A DNA stretch of 64,000 nt from Parabacteroides massiliensis. Lineage in GTDB: Bacteria; Bacteroidota; Bacteroidia; Bacteroidales; Tannerellaceae. Each line of letters begins with the position of its first letter. Within the stretch, counting starts at the first letter, position 1. The translations under genes were made by a program, and so were the position numbers. Below are positions 50,995 through 61,700 of this stretch, in pieces. The stretch lies in contig NZ_LT700191.1 of the NCBI RefSeq assembly GCF_900155425.1, forward strand, positions 173,918 to 237,917, given 5' to 3'. The notes beneath the pieces were generated by a model that ran no database searches, was not told the DNA's origin, and worked only from the letters and a program-made list of their open reading frames with translations.

Positions 50995-53133
50995 TTAATA
51001 GAAGCGGATACGATTATCTTCCACATCAGCTTTGTTTACCAACGATTGGATAGCCTGGAAACCGAAGCGGTAAGCATTAGAGGCATCCAATGTTTTGATT
51101 TCGGCTGCTTCGTCATAGTTCTTGGCATCCTTGTTCTGTTCGTATACCTTGAATACATATACACCGTTATTGCCGGCAACCGGAGCGCTCAACTGGTCTT
51201 TCTGAGCCAGAGAAACCATTGCATTCAGCTTCGGTTCAACACCGATCCCTGCGATACGGCGTGTTGCAAAACTAACGAACTTAACAGAATCTACAGAAGA
51301 ATTCATAGCCTGAGCATAAGCATCGACAGAACTCAAATTCTTGGCAGACAGGTCTTGCGCGATCTTCTCTCCCTTTTTCTGAGCGATCAACTCTGATTTC
51401 AACATCGGAGTAACCGATTCCAAAGAACGGTAACCTTCCGGCAACGTACCCTGAATAGCAGCAATCACAAACTTATCGTCACATTCGAAGATTTCAGAAA
51501 TATCGCCCTTGCTGTTCTGGAACGCCCAACGGATTACCGGACGTGAATTCTTGATAGAGCCCAGCAACTGATCGTTAGCGGTCACCGTCACATTAGACAA
51601 CAGGTTGTAACCGGCTTCCTTAGCGGCGTCATCCAATTTATCCATATTCTGGTTCTTTGAAATGAACTGGTTCAATTCATTATAAATATTACCATAAGTC
51701 TTCGTGCTCGGAGATACGGTCATATCGATATCTGCCACTTTATATTTATCAATATTAGCTGTCTTATCGGTAACCTTGATGATATGTGTTCCATACAATG
51801 ATTTTACAATTGAATAATCATTGACAGGAGTCGAGAAAACTGCTTTTTTGAAATCTTCATTGACACCTCTCAAAGCAGTCGCTTCAGTAAACCAACCCAG
51901 TTCACCGCCTTTTTCAGCAGCCTGGTCAGCTGAATATTCCTTAGCCAAGGCAGCAAAGTCGCCACCTTTCTTCAACACGTTCAGCAAGCTATCGGCTTTT
52001 GCTTTGATAGCAGCTTCATCACCTGTATTTGCCAACATTATATGGCTGACCATTACAGAATCGGGAGCAACAGTTTTATCGACTAACTTAAACAGTCTGT
52101 ATTTGTCGTTTTCAAAAACAGGACCGTATACGTCACCTACACTTGCTGTCTTTACGAATTGCTTCATTTCAGGATCCAGTGCATTTTCTGAAAAGAAAGC
52201 ATCCATATAAGGTATTTCAGAATTTTCCGTTACCAAATCAGCCACTTTTTCAGAAGTAGCCAACTCGCTCTTCAAAGATTCGATCTCCGCACTCGCTTTG
52301 TCATAGTCTTCTTTACTCGGACGGATATCGACAGCGATATATTTGATTACTTTTCCTTCTTTCTGCTTGAACAACTCTTTACGCTGATTGTACAGCTTTT
52401 CAATATCGCTCTTGCTTACCTGTATTGTTGAATCTGGGATAGAAGCATAAGACTGCATTGCATAAACGATATCAGAACTTACGGCCGAACCGTCGAAAGC
52501 ATCTTTTGCATCCAATTTGTTGGCAGAAACAGCCTTGCTCAACAGAGTCGTATATTTCTGTTCCAAACGCTGACGCTTGATATTCTTTTCCCAGAACATC
52601 CAGAACTGACGGGCTTGCAACAACTGTGCCTGCTGATCGGCAGGATAGTTGGCGATATTATCATCGTCGATAGTCTTTAAGAAGTTCAATAATGCTGTTT
52701 TGTCAAACGCACCGGTCTGCGGATTCACAAACATCTGCATCTGTTGGATCATCGGAGAAATGTTTTCGCCCTGAACCATATCGAACAGTTCTTCCGGGCC
52801 TACACCCATTCCTAATTTGGAAGTTGCTTCGTTCAAAACGACATCCTGCACCATACCGTCGAATACAGACTGACGGATTTGAGTCTGGTACTCTTCGGGC
52901 AGACTGGTAGAACCTGTCTGCATTTTGTACATTTCAGTCATTTCGTCTACACGATCCTGAAATTCTTGAATTTTAATAACTTCTCCGTCTACTTCCGCAA
53001 CCGTCTCCTGTGATTGTCTGAAATAAGTAGAACCGGAGTTCAAAAAGTCACCGATGATAAAAGCGAACAATGCCACTCCCACAACGAGTACCAGCAGTCC
53101 TGCTTTGCTTCTGATTTTTTCCAGCGTAGCCAT
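50995..53133 (-). CDS. Membrane-anchored periplasmic peptidyl-prolyl isomerase (PpiD/SurA-like)
   Basis: The 712-residue protein has an N-terminal membrane helix (about 11-30), a SurA_N-type chaperone region, a parvulin rotamase domain (about 345-450, SHIMLANTGDEAAIKAKADSLLNVLKKGGDFAALAKEYSAD ... GGELGWF) and a further PPIase-like and helical C-terminal part. It assists folding of exported proteins at the periplasmic face. It is the last gene of the leftward coaX-porin-TPR-lptC-gldE-ppiD run and is followed by a strong terminator. Confidence 0.9.
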   Translation of the reverse strand: MATLEKIRSKAGLLVLVVGVALFAFIIGDFLNSGSTYFRQSQETVAEVDGEVIKIQEFQDRVDEMTEMYKMQTGSTSLPEEYQTQIRQSVFDGMVQDVVLNEATSKLGMGVGPEELFDMVQGENISPMIQQMQMFVNPQTGAFDKTALLNFLKTIDDDNIANYPADQQAQLLQARQFWMFWEKNIKRQRLEQKYTTLLSKAVSANKLDAKDAFDGSAVSSDIVYAMQSYASIPDSTIQVSKSDIEKLYNQRKELFKQKEGKVIKYIAVDIRPSKEDYDKASAEIESLKSELATSEKVADLVTENSEIPYMDAFFSENALDPEMKQFVKTASVGDVYGPVFENDKYRLFKLVDKTVAPDSVMVSHIMLANTGDEAAIKAKADSLLNVLKKGGDFAALAKEYSADQAAEKGGELGWFTEATALRGVNEDFKKAVFSTPVNDYSIVKSLYGTHIIKVTDKTANIDKYKVADIDMTVSPSTKTYGNIYNELNQFISKNQNMDKLDDAAKEAGYNLLSNVTVTANDQLLGSIKNSRPVIRWAFQNSKGDISEIFECDDKFVIAAIQGTLPEGYRSLESVTPMLKSELIAQKKGEKIAQDLSAKNLSSVDAYAQAMNSSVDSVKFVSFATRRIAGIGVEPKLNAMVSLAQKDQLSAPVAGNNGVYVFKVYEQNKDAKNYDEAAEIKTLDASNAYRFGFQAIQSLVNKADVEDNRIRFY

Positions 53134-53231
53134 TTATCTTTATCTATTTTAAAGTTTATTATTCTACATTTTAAGCGCACGAAGATACGAAAAAAAGAGA
53201 TTGCCACATCTTTTTTACGCTCTTTTTTTAA

Positions 53232-54488
53232 TCAACCCACTACTTTCATACGAACCAACTCGATTTTCGTCGCCGTTACTTTTATGATTTTAAAAGAATA
53301 TTTATCGATTACAACCGTTTCATTCAACTTCGGGAATTTCTGATAGAAGTGCAATATAAAACCGGCAATCGTCACATAATCGTCTGACTCCGGCAATTCC
53401 AAGTCGAATTTTTCGTTCAGCGCATCGATTTCCATACGACCGGAAAGCAGATATTCGTCATCTCCCACTTTTTTGGCGACATACGACTTTATATCGTGTT
53501 CGTCTTCTATTTCGCCGAATATTTCTTCCACCAGGTCTTCCAGTGTTACGATTCCAGAAGTCCCCCCGAACTCATCCACCACGACAGCCATACTTTTTTT
53601 GTCCTGCATCAGAACTTTCATCAGTTTATTGGCCGCCATCGTTTCGGGGACGATTGAGACGCTCCGGATACTCTGTGTCCAGTCTTCCGGATTTTTAAAT
53701 AATTCCGAAGAATGGATATATCCGACAATATCATCTATATTTTCATTATAAACAAGTATCTTGGAAAGTCCGGTCTCTATAAAACGAGAACGCAAGTCCT
53801 CAAGGGTAGCCGTCTTATCGCATGCCACTATTTCCGTACGGGGTACAATACAATCACGCAAACGTACATTCGAGAAATCAAGTGCATTCTGAAAAATCTT
53901 AACTTCCGTATCCATATCCGAATTTTGAGGTGCATCTTCAATACTCTGCTGGATAAAATAGTCAAGGTCGACTTTCCCCAGTGCCCGCTGCGTCGATTCG
54001 GTCACATTCTTTACTCCTACAATTTTCAAAATCAAGAAAGAGAGCAAAGACGAAAATTTAGAAATCGGATACAACACTATATAAATGATTAATAAAGGAA
54101 CCGAAAATATCGTCAACGAAAAGTTTGGATTCAGCTTAAAAATCGTTTTCGGAATAAACTCCCCGGTAAACAAGATCAGGATAGTCGAGATAACAGACTG
54201 AATCAAGACAATCAACGCTTCATTGTTTATCACACGTGCAATGAACGGCTCCAGTATAATCGCCATCTGCAAGCCGTAGACTACCAGTGCTATATTGTTT
54301 CCGACCAACATTGTTGAAATAAACTGATGTGGGTTCCGGTAAAATATATCCAGAATCTTACTCGTCAGGCTCTTTTCCTTTTTATCAAGTTCAAAACGTA
54401 ACTTATTGGAGGAAATAAAAGCAATCTCCATTCCTGAGAAAAATGCAGAGAATGCCAATGATATTAATATGTATGTAAGTGCACCCAT
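53232..54488 (-). CDS. gldE: CNNM/CorC-type CBS-domain membrane protein (GldE-like)
   Basis: The 418-residue protein has a DUF21/CNNM membrane domain (about 1-185), a CBS pair (about 200-330, IVPRTEIVACDKTATLEDL ... DEFGGTSGIVTLEDLVEEIFGEIEDEHD) and a CorC_HlyC domain (about 345-415). Bacteroidetes members in this position are called GldE from gliding bacteria; non-gliding species keep it, probably as a cation transporter or membrane homeostasis factor. Its start overlaps the lptC stop by one base. Confidence 0.88.
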   Translation of the reverse strand: MGALTYILISLAFSAFFSGMEIAFISSNKLRFELDKKEKSLTSKILDIFYRNPHQFISTMLVGNNIALVVYGLQMAIILEPFIARVINNEALIVLIQSVISTILILFTGEFIPKTIFKLNPNFSLTIFSVPLLIIYIVLYPISKFSSLLSFLILKIVGVKNVTESTQRALGKVDLDYFIQQSIEDAPQNSDMDTEVKIFQNALDFSNVRLRDCIVPRTEIVACDKTATLEDLRSRFIETGLSKILVYNENIDDIVGYIHSSELFKNPEDWTQSIRSVSIVPETMAANKLMKVLMQDKKSMAVVVDEFGGTSGIVTLEDLVEEIFGEIEDEHDIKSYVAKKVGDDEYLLSGRMEIDALNEKFDLELPESDDYVTIAGFILHFYQKFPKLNETVVIDKYSFKIIKVTATKIELVRMKVVG

Positions 54489-55228
54489 TACTTCTTTTTA
54501 TCCATCTCGACCGGCATCAATTCTTGCGGATCCGGCTTTTCCATTTGTGCCGGTTCCTTCTGCGGAACAGTTGCCGTAGCTGGATTGACAGCTACGGGTA
54601 CGGAATCTGCCGGAACTGTATTTTTGGTCGAATCGGCCGTGGCCGATTCACTGACAGGGAATACCCCCTGAGAATTAAATATTTTATATTGAGTCATATC
54701 TTGATTCGATTCGAATCCAATACCTGTTATAATCTTATCTTCTTCTTGTATACGGATGTATTTATCCGTATAAATTTTCCCTTCTTTCTGATTAAAGAAA
54801 AGAAGAGACGTTTCAAATGTTTTTCCTTCCAGGCTTTCCACCTTTACATTCCCGACCCATTTCCATAAGCCTTGTTTCTCATAGTTATAGGCAGTGTCAG
54901 CCTTGAGACTTGCTTCGGTACGAAACAACGTGTCGAATTTTTCCACATAAAGACCTTCAGGGAAATACGAAAATGGCTCTTTTGCTTTATCGAATTTCAG
55001 GAATTCCTTAGCCGTAGCACGATAGCGCGTAATTCCCGAATCGGAGAACTGAGTGGTATAATCAGTCGTTCTCAACGTGTAAGTTGTTTCCGGATCGAAA
55101 GCAACCACGACCACCTCTTTTTTATCGCCATTACAAGAGGCTGTAAATAAAAGAAGCATAACAACCACCACTAAGGTAGTTGTTATGCCTTGTTCATTCG
55201 TTTTACAAAGAAAACGGTTCTTAATCAT
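54488..55228 (-). CDS. lptC: LPS export protein LptC
   Basis: The 246-residue lipoprotein-like protein (TASC near residue 32) has the LptC/OstA beta-jellyroll pattern (YTTQFSDSGITRYRATAKEFLKFDKAKEPFSYFPEGLYVEKFDT ... KTFETSLLFFNQKEGKIYTDKYIRI). A Pro/Thr/Ala-rich tail of about 55 residues follows. It passes LPS from the LptBFG transporter to LptA. It starts 2 bp after the TPR gene. Confidence 0.87.
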   Translation of the reverse strand: MIKNRFLCKTNEQGITTTLVVVVMLLLFTASCNGDKKEVVVVAFDPETTYTLRTTDYTTQFSDSGITRYRATAKEFLKFDKAKEPFSYFPEGLYVEKFDTLFRTEASLKADTAYNYEKQGLWKWVGNVKVESLEGKTFETSLLFFNQKEGKIYTDKYIRIQEEDKIITGIGFESNQDMTQYKIFNSQGVFPVSESATADSTKNTVPADSVPVAVNPATATVPQKEPAQMEKPDPQELMPVEMDKKK

Positions 55229-55230
55229 AA

Positions 55231-56595
55231 TTATCTGATTGTGACAGTCTCAACAATCCAGCCCCCGATTCTAAAAGTTTTTCCTTTTTCCAGTTCCGGG
55301 TGCATGAAAACTTCTTCCGTAGAAGGAAGGTGAGCACGATAAGTATTAGCCAATTTACCGGCATCCTCTGCTACATTCTGATCCACCTGTCTTGCTTTTT
55401 CAAACTTATCGATAGCTGCATAGTAAACAGCTTTTGCCAAAACGGGATCATTCGGATAAATAGATTTCGCTGATTTAGCATACATGTTACCGATCAAGAT
55501 GTACGGTGCACCGTAATCAGGATTGGTTTCGATTGCTTTCTGGCAATATTGTCTTGCTTTCGACAGATTATTTTGTTCGAACAACAGCACGCCGATCAAA
55601 TAATAGTCTTCAGCTTTTGAAACAGCATCGGTTTCCATGTTGGCAGCTTCTTCGAAATACTTGATAGCCTTGTCGTAATCCTTCGCTTTTACAGCCTGTT
55701 TTGCGATACCCAAAGCGGCATCCGCACTCGGTTCGAGTTCATAAGCATAAGCAGCTGCCGTATAGAAAGCATCGATTTCCTGGCAACGAACACGTCTCAA
55801 CATAGAAACGATTTCCTTCAATGCATCCAGATTTCCTTTTGCAGCCTCAACCTTAGGAGCATACATTCCCTGCAATGTTTCGCAGTCTGCAGCACCACTT
55901 CCTGCAAAACCGCCATCAATAGCAGACTTGTAGGTGGTCAGGTTCTTTACTTCTTTCTCATTATTTGCTGCTTGAGCTGCAGCCAACTGCGTTGCGATAA
56001 TCTTGGAACATTTCAAATAGTCCTCCAAATAAGTTTCTTTGAAATTAGGATCGGCCAACAGTTGACGGTGAGATCCCATCATATACAAGGATACCCCCAT
56101 TGCTTCGGTATTTTCCCCAAATTCATTGATCACATCGCTCAACCAAGCATAATACACTTTCGGATCTGCATTATCTCCTTTAAGACGGATATAATCAGCG
56201 GCCTTACGGGCAACAATCCAATCCTTGCCATACTTCCGGTCATTACCGAAATATTTCACACGCGTATCATAAACTTTCATCAAATCATCGATAAGAGCCG
56301 CTTTCGTTGCCGGATCTTTTTCGGTATTGATTTTCCAGTCCATGATTCTCACGCCATACAAGTAGATATCCTTATGAGCTCCCGGACATTCGGTATAAGC
56401 CTGATGCCAGAATTCATAAGCATCCTTGAAATTCCCTGCTTTGGCGTAAGGAACAAACAAGCTGATATTGGTAATACAACGTACGCTATCTTCACCAGAA
56501 CCGAACGGAGTACCAGTATCCACACCTTTTTGTGCATAAGCTCCGAACGACACCATTGAGCATCCAAGAGCCAACAATAATACTTTGATCTTCAT
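55231..56595 (-). CDS. Periplasmic TPR protein
   Basis: The 454-residue protein has a signal peptide (about 1-21, AYAQ) and TPR units, the clearest at about 290-400 (AAYAYELEPSADAALGIAKQAVKAKDYDKAIKYFEEAA, YLIGVLLFEQNNLSKARQYCQKAIETNPDYG). It probably scaffolds envelope assembly, since it lies between a porin-like gene and lptC in a conserved operon. No specific partner can be named. Confidence 0.83.
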   Translation of the reverse strand: MKIKVLLLALGCSMVSFGAYAQKGVDTGTPFGSGEDSVRCITNISLFVPYAKAGNFKDAYEFWHQAYTECPGAHKDIYLYGVRIMDWKINTEKDPATKAALIDDLMKVYDTRVKYFGNDRKYGKDWIVARKAADYIRLKGDNADPKVYYAWLSDVINEFGENTEAMGVSLYMMGSHRQLLADPNFKETYLEDYLKCSKIIATQLAAAQAANNEKEVKNLTTYKSAIDGGFAGSGAADCETLQGMYAPKVEAAKGNLDALKEIVSMLRRVRCQEIDAFYTAAAYAYELEPSADAALGIAKQAVKAKDYDKAIKYFEEAANMETDAVSKAEDYYLIGVLLFEQNNLSKARQYCQKAIETNPDYGAPYILIGNMYAKSAKSIYPNDPVLAKAVYYAAIDKFEKARQVDQNVAEDAGKLANTYRAHLPSTEEVFMHPELEKGKTFRIGGWIVETVTIR

Positions 56596-56624
56596 ATTTA
56601 TTTCTATTAAAGTTAACTATTTTG

Positions 56625-57914
56625 TTAATCGACCTTAAACTTCATAAACCATGCTTCATTGAACGTATAATTCACTGTAAAACGGAAATACTGTTCATCA
56701 ATCATATTCATCTTCACTTCCGGTTTCTTTTTCACATATTCAAACGATATGTTAATCAATGAACGGTTATCAATCAAAGGCAACCCCAGACCGAGGCTTG
56801 CTCCGATCTCGTTATAACCGTCTCCGGAAGGATTGGCTTCTGTCCGGTTCATACGCAAATATGAATTGCCGTAATGAACACCTGCACGATAACGAATCCG
56901 GCTGAAATATGATTTACGCATATAATCCGGTATATATTCGCCACCAACTGCTATCCGGTAACGATTCTTGAAATTACCTTTCTCTCCAAAGTAAAGCATT
57001 TTTCCCCAATCTTCATAGGAAAAATCTGCTGCTAACGTTAATTTATTTTGTTTTACATAAGAAAGACCCACTCCATACTTATTCGGAAGCCCGAATTCTT
57101 TATTGGATATTGTGTCGGAAGAAATGATTTCGTCTGTATATCCGCTAGATGTCAATGTTTCCGTATAATTATAAGAATCGGCATTCAAGGTCCTTTTTGG
57201 AGAAAAAACCAATCCCAATGTAACACTTTCCGTTTTACTAAACGGATGAGTGTATTGTAGCCCGAAATCCATTATCAGATCTCTAACCCGCAACTCCTGG
57301 CTACGGGAGGTGTTATAAGCGCCTGTACCTTCCGCGGACATATTGATCAATTGCGAATGCTTGATATTCCCAAACAAGAATCCGAAATTGGCTCCTACAG
57401 CCAAACGTTTTTTCCAGATATCCACAGAAATACCGCCATACAAATCACTCAGGCCACCCGAACCGTTATAAGTTTCCGTAAACGTCACTCCCTGATCGTT
57501 ACGTAAAGCGCCAAATTTATAACCGACATAAGAATATGGCAACAAACCGATGCTCAAGGCTATGCGACGATGAATGGGGAACTGCATTGCTATATATTCC
57601 ACATTCCCGTTGATATCGTTCTGACGGGCATTCCCGTCATCGAACCACGACAACTGACCGCCCACTCCAAAATCAAAGAGAAAAGTCAAGGAGTCCATGC
57701 TGCTGTATGACGCCGGGTTCATCGGATTTATTTGTTTTGGCGAACGTAATCCGTAACCTATACCGCCCATGGCTCGACCTGCGCCGAACGAACGTTCTCC
57801 CAAATCACCATACCCGAAACGGGTGTAGGGCGAATTAGTATTGTTTTGCGCCATCAAAGGCAACAGTATGAATATAAGAACGCTTGTTATTAGTACTTTA
57901 TTAATCTTCAACAT
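56625..57914 (-). CDS. Outer-membrane beta-barrel protein (FadL/PorV-like)
   Basis: The 429-residue protein has a signal peptide (about 1-22, LMAQ) and a barrel-type sequence with alternating strands and an aromatic C-terminus (YTFNEAWFMKFKVD). The N-terminal SPYTRFGYGDLGERSFGAGRAMGGIGYGL segment resembles the OmpP1/FadL-like proteins of Bacteroidetes. It is probably an outer-membrane channel for hydrophobic compounds or an assembly factor. Its start overlaps the coaX stop by 14 bp. Confidence 0.8.
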   Translation of the reverse strand: MLKINKVLITSVLIFILLPLMAQNNTNSPYTRFGYGDLGERSFGAGRAMGGIGYGLRSPKQINPMNPASYSSMDSLTFLFDFGVGGQLSWFDDGNARQNDINGNVEYIAMQFPIHRRIALSIGLLPYSYVGYKFGALRNDQGVTFTETYNGSGGLSDLYGGISVDIWKKRLAVGANFGFLFGNIKHSQLINMSAEGTGAYNTSRSQELRVRDLIMDFGLQYTHPFSKTESVTLGLVFSPKRTLNADSYNYTETLTSSGYTDEIISSDTISNKEFGLPNKYGVGLSYVKQNKLTLAADFSYEDWGKMLYFGEKGNFKNRYRIAVGGEYIPDYMRKSYFSRIRYRAGVHYGNSYLRMNRTEANPSGDGYNEIGASLGLGLPLIDNRSLINISFEYVKKKPEVKMNMIDEQYFRFTVNYTFNEAWFMKFKVD

Positions 57915-58629
57915 TATACTCTAAGATTCTGTTTAATCCTGTCAACACTAAATTAATGTCTGCAAAGATGGAGTTTTTTAGCCGTCTTTCAAAATAAAAC
58001 GAATGACCGCCTGTTAAAAAAACTAAAAGGTTAGGATATTTTAGCCGAAGCAAATCAATATACCCATCCATCTCGCACACTATACCATTTACTACTCCAG
58101 CCAAAATGGCTGTTTCCGTATCCGTTCCGACCAGAGGGACATCCTCCTGTTCGACCACCAAAGGCAATTTCCTCGTAAACTGGTTCAATGCCCTGAACCG
58201 GGTTGTCATTCCGGGTGAGATATTCCCCCCTAAATAAGAACCGGAAGCATCGATCAGTTCATATGTAATAGCTGTTCCTGCGTCGATCACCAGCAAATCC
58301 TTTCCGGGTTGCAGGTAATTAGCCCCGACAGCGGCCGCCAACCGGTCTCTGCCCAACGTCTCAGGTGTTTTATATTGCACCTTAACCGGAAGAGACACCT
58401 TTTCATCGAAAAACACAAAATCCCGAAGATTGCTTTCCAAATATGCAACCAATTCGTCATCTTTATCTATCACTGTCGAATATATTCCTTTTGTCAACGG
58501 ATATTCCTTAAAGATAGAAGGGATAACTTCCACGCCGAAATCCTTAAACACAAAAGAAGCCTCCATATGCTTCTTGTTGTATACAGCCACCTTCGTTGAT
58601 GTGTTTCCTTGTTCTATAATGAGATTCAC
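57901..58629 (-). CDS. coaX: Type III pantothenate kinase
   Basis: With a GTG start at 58629 the protein has 242 residues and begins VNLIIEQGNTSTKVAVY, the family phosphate loop. The GRDRLAAAVGANYL, DAGTAITYELID and GGNISPGMTTRFRALNQFT motifs follow. It phosphorylates pantothenate, the first step of coenzyme A synthesis. The open frame runs upstream to 58755, but that part contains the lacZ terminator and hydrophobic nonsense-like sequence, so the GTG is chosen. An ATG at 58680 is the alternative. It leads the envelope operon. Confidence 0.93.
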   Translation of the reverse strand: MNLIIEQGNTSTKVAVYNKKHMEASFVFKDFGVEVIPSIFKEYPLTKGIYSTVIDKDDELVAYLESNLRDFVFFDEKVSLPVKVQYKTPETLGRDRLAAAVGANYLQPGKDLLVIDAGTAITYELIDASGSYLGGNISPGMTTRFRALNQFTRKLPLVVEQEDVPLVGTDTETAILAGVVNGIVCEMDGYIDLLRLKYPNLLVFLTGGHSFYFERRLKNSIFADINLVLTGLNRILEYNVED

Positions 58630-58699
58630 GTGTCTGATTTTTTCCGCAAAGAAAAACAAAAATGATGAGATAACAGACATATCGAAGGCACAAAGTACA

Positions 58700-58733
58700 A
58701 AAAACAGGAAAGGAATGACTTCCTCTCCTGTTT
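58700..58733 (-). terminator. Intrinsic terminator of the GH2 gene
   Basis: On the minus strand the stem AAACAGGA-AGGA/TCCT-TCCTGTTT (one mismatch, short loop) is followed by a T-run. It lies 23 bp after the GH2 stop. Confidence 0.75.
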
Positions 58734-58755
58734 CATCATCTAATATCTTGTTCAA

Positions 58756-61700
58756 TTAATCAGCCAAAATCACCAATTCGGCCCCCGATGCAAAATCCTG
58801 TCCGCGTTGCTCGCTCAATGCGGTAAAGCGGATATAGCGGGCTTCGACCGGCTGATCGAACAACACTTTCTTTTCCTTCAGGTTATTTTCAAAAGTGCCT
58901 TTCAGGATCGGTTCGCCCCAGTTTTTACCATCCTGGCTGACACTGATCGAATAATCCTTGACGTTACCATTCGATCCGTCCTGCCGGGGAAGGAATGAAA
59001 AACCTTTGATCTGTTTTACTTCACCGGCATCCAGATCCACCCAATGCGGATATTTGGCAACGGTCACAGAAAACATCGTATGCCAGATCGTATTCGGATC
59101 ACCATCCGTCAGGTTCTTGGCATCTCCGTAACCGGACTCTTCGCTGCTTGTATAAATCACTTCCGTCTGTATGCTCTCTATCTTGCTGAATGAAGCCGTC
59201 GCATTGATTTTCGGATTATCTTTAAACCAGGCTTTTACGACACCGCCATTACGGAACGGGATAGCCTCCGTATATTCCTTTGCTTTTCCTTTTCCGTCGA
59301 TCGTATAGCAAATCACAGCGTCTTTACGGGCCGATGAAAGCTCAACAGCTCCGGCACGATTACGCATGATTGTCAACGGCACTTCTCCGGCGGGTGCGAC
59401 ATTTGCAGTAACCGTTAAATCTTCTCCGGCGGGACGGATTATAAAGCCCATGTCATGATGTCCGGCAAAAACACGATCCTGTTCCAGCGGTCCGCCTTGC
59501 CCGCAACTGTTTCCACCCAACCCGGTCACTGCCGCATCCAAGTGCAGATAAGTATCTCCAGCAGCCGGCAACTGATAGGGATGGGAAGCCAAAATCAAAT
59601 CCAGCGCTGAGTATTGAAGAGCCGATGCTGACAAACGACCGGTAGCCACAAACACAGCCCCCTCGCCGTCCGAATCGGTCAGGGCACACCAACGTACATC
59701 CTCGTGGTTGCCCATATCTTGCGGTTTCGGGAAATTAACAAACTCACCGGCCACCGTATTCTTATGTTGCTCGATAAACTGTCCGCTCTTGCGGTCGGCA
59801 TAGTTGTCGATCGGGCCACGTCCGTAATAAGTGAAGCCGGCATATTGCTGCGGGATTTTCATCACATATCCCAAGCGCGGCAATACCAAGCTCGGATGAT
59901 TGGAGGTGATGCTCGACTGCAATTCGACAGAGCCGTCAGGATAAACGGTCCAGATTTGATTTGTCGTAAACTTGAAATCATTTTCCCCGAAACTCTTATC
60001 CGTCAATTCCTCTATGCTGTTCTTCCCCGTACTGGTCCCGCCTTTGATCTTAGCTCCGTTCGGTGCTTGCGACTCGACAGTAAAGGCCAGGACAACCGTG
60101 CCATCGTTTCTTTCCTGTACCGTGCTGTTCGTTGCCCGATGTTGCAGGTTATGCAAACCGTGTTCAAACCACTGCGAATAGAACCAGTTGTCGTTATTGG
60201 TAAAAGCACGCAAGGCATCGAGCTTCGGGCCGTTTCCTTCGGTTATAACCGTCTTGCCTCCGTAGGCCAGGCTGTAGATCGTACCCGTCTCCATATCAAA
60301 CTTGGCTACAAAATTGTCACCGCTCACCGTCCTAATCGAAGTATCCGATTTATCCAACTCCGCTTTTCCGGCAGAAGCCGTCACGGCACTGATGGAAGGA
60401 CGTTCCGTAGCTTCCTGCAACAAAATTTGTTCCTCCGCCATCACAAATCCTTTTTCAGCCCACGGCATATTGTCCTTCAAAAGGAACTGCATCTTTACAA
60501 AATATTCGGAATCATTCTTCAGCTTGCCAAAAGGCACAGGTATCGACACTTGTACTTTGGTACGGGCAGGAACCGTCCCGGAATTAACCAAACCCGATTG
60601 TAGTTCTTTTCCGTTTTCATAAAGCGACCATCTTATATCATAATCCGAAAGATCCTTAAAATAGTATTTATTGAATATCTCAAAGAGCCCCTTACGGACA
60701 TCAACCGCTTTCACGCCAATATGCTGATAGACCTTCTTCACTTCATAATACTGTGGTTTCGGTTCCAGATCACCGAACACTATGCCATTCATCACGAACT
60801 GACCGTCATTCGGAGTATCACCGAAATCCCCGCCGTATGCCAAATATCGTTTACCGGTCTTTTTATCATAGTTATACATCGACTGGTCCACCCAATCCCA
60901 GATAGCACCGCCGCAGAAGAAGTTTGTCGATTCCATCGCCTCCCAGTAATCCACCAGATTACCACAGGCGTTCCCCATCGAATGAGCATATTCGGAAATA
61001 TGGAACGGATATTTGATATCATAATCGCCTTTCACCGCACCACGCGTCCAACCGATCGACGGGTATTGGTTCGAACCCATATCCACGATATCATTATTAC
61101 GTTCATATTGAACAGGGCGGGATTTATCCACCTGTTTCAACGCGTCATAAGCAGCCACGAAGTTTTCACCCGGCCCCGCCTCATTGCCCAACGACCAGAT
61201 CACGATAGACGGATTGTTGATATTGGCATGAACCATTTCCATCACACGTGCGACATGCGCCTTTTTCCATTCCGCCGGATGCGAAAGGGATGCAGCGCCG
61301 TAATAATATTCATGCGACTCGATATTGGCTTCGTCTTCCAGGTAAAGGCCATATTTATTGCATAAGAAATACCAGTAAGGATCATCCGGATAATGCGAAT
61401 TACGCACATGGTTGATATTGGCACGCTTCATCAGCATCACCTCTTTTTCCATCATATCGCGCGTGATGGCATGCCCGACTGCCGGATTCGACTCATGGCG
61501 GTTGACACCTTTCAACTTGACAGTCTTACCATTTATATAATAGTAACGTCCGGCCAACCCGAATTCATCTTCTTCTGCCGGTGTATCTTTGATTTCCACT
61601 TTACGGAAACCGACTACAGTCGAAACTGTTTCCACCGTTTTGCCTTTGGCATTTTTCAACTCCGCCACCAACGTATAGCAATACGGGAACTCTGCCGACC

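Noticed and set aside
59704-60603. 299-residue open frame on the plus strand
   Set aside because: It is antisense to the GH2 galactosidase gene and shows no domain or signal.
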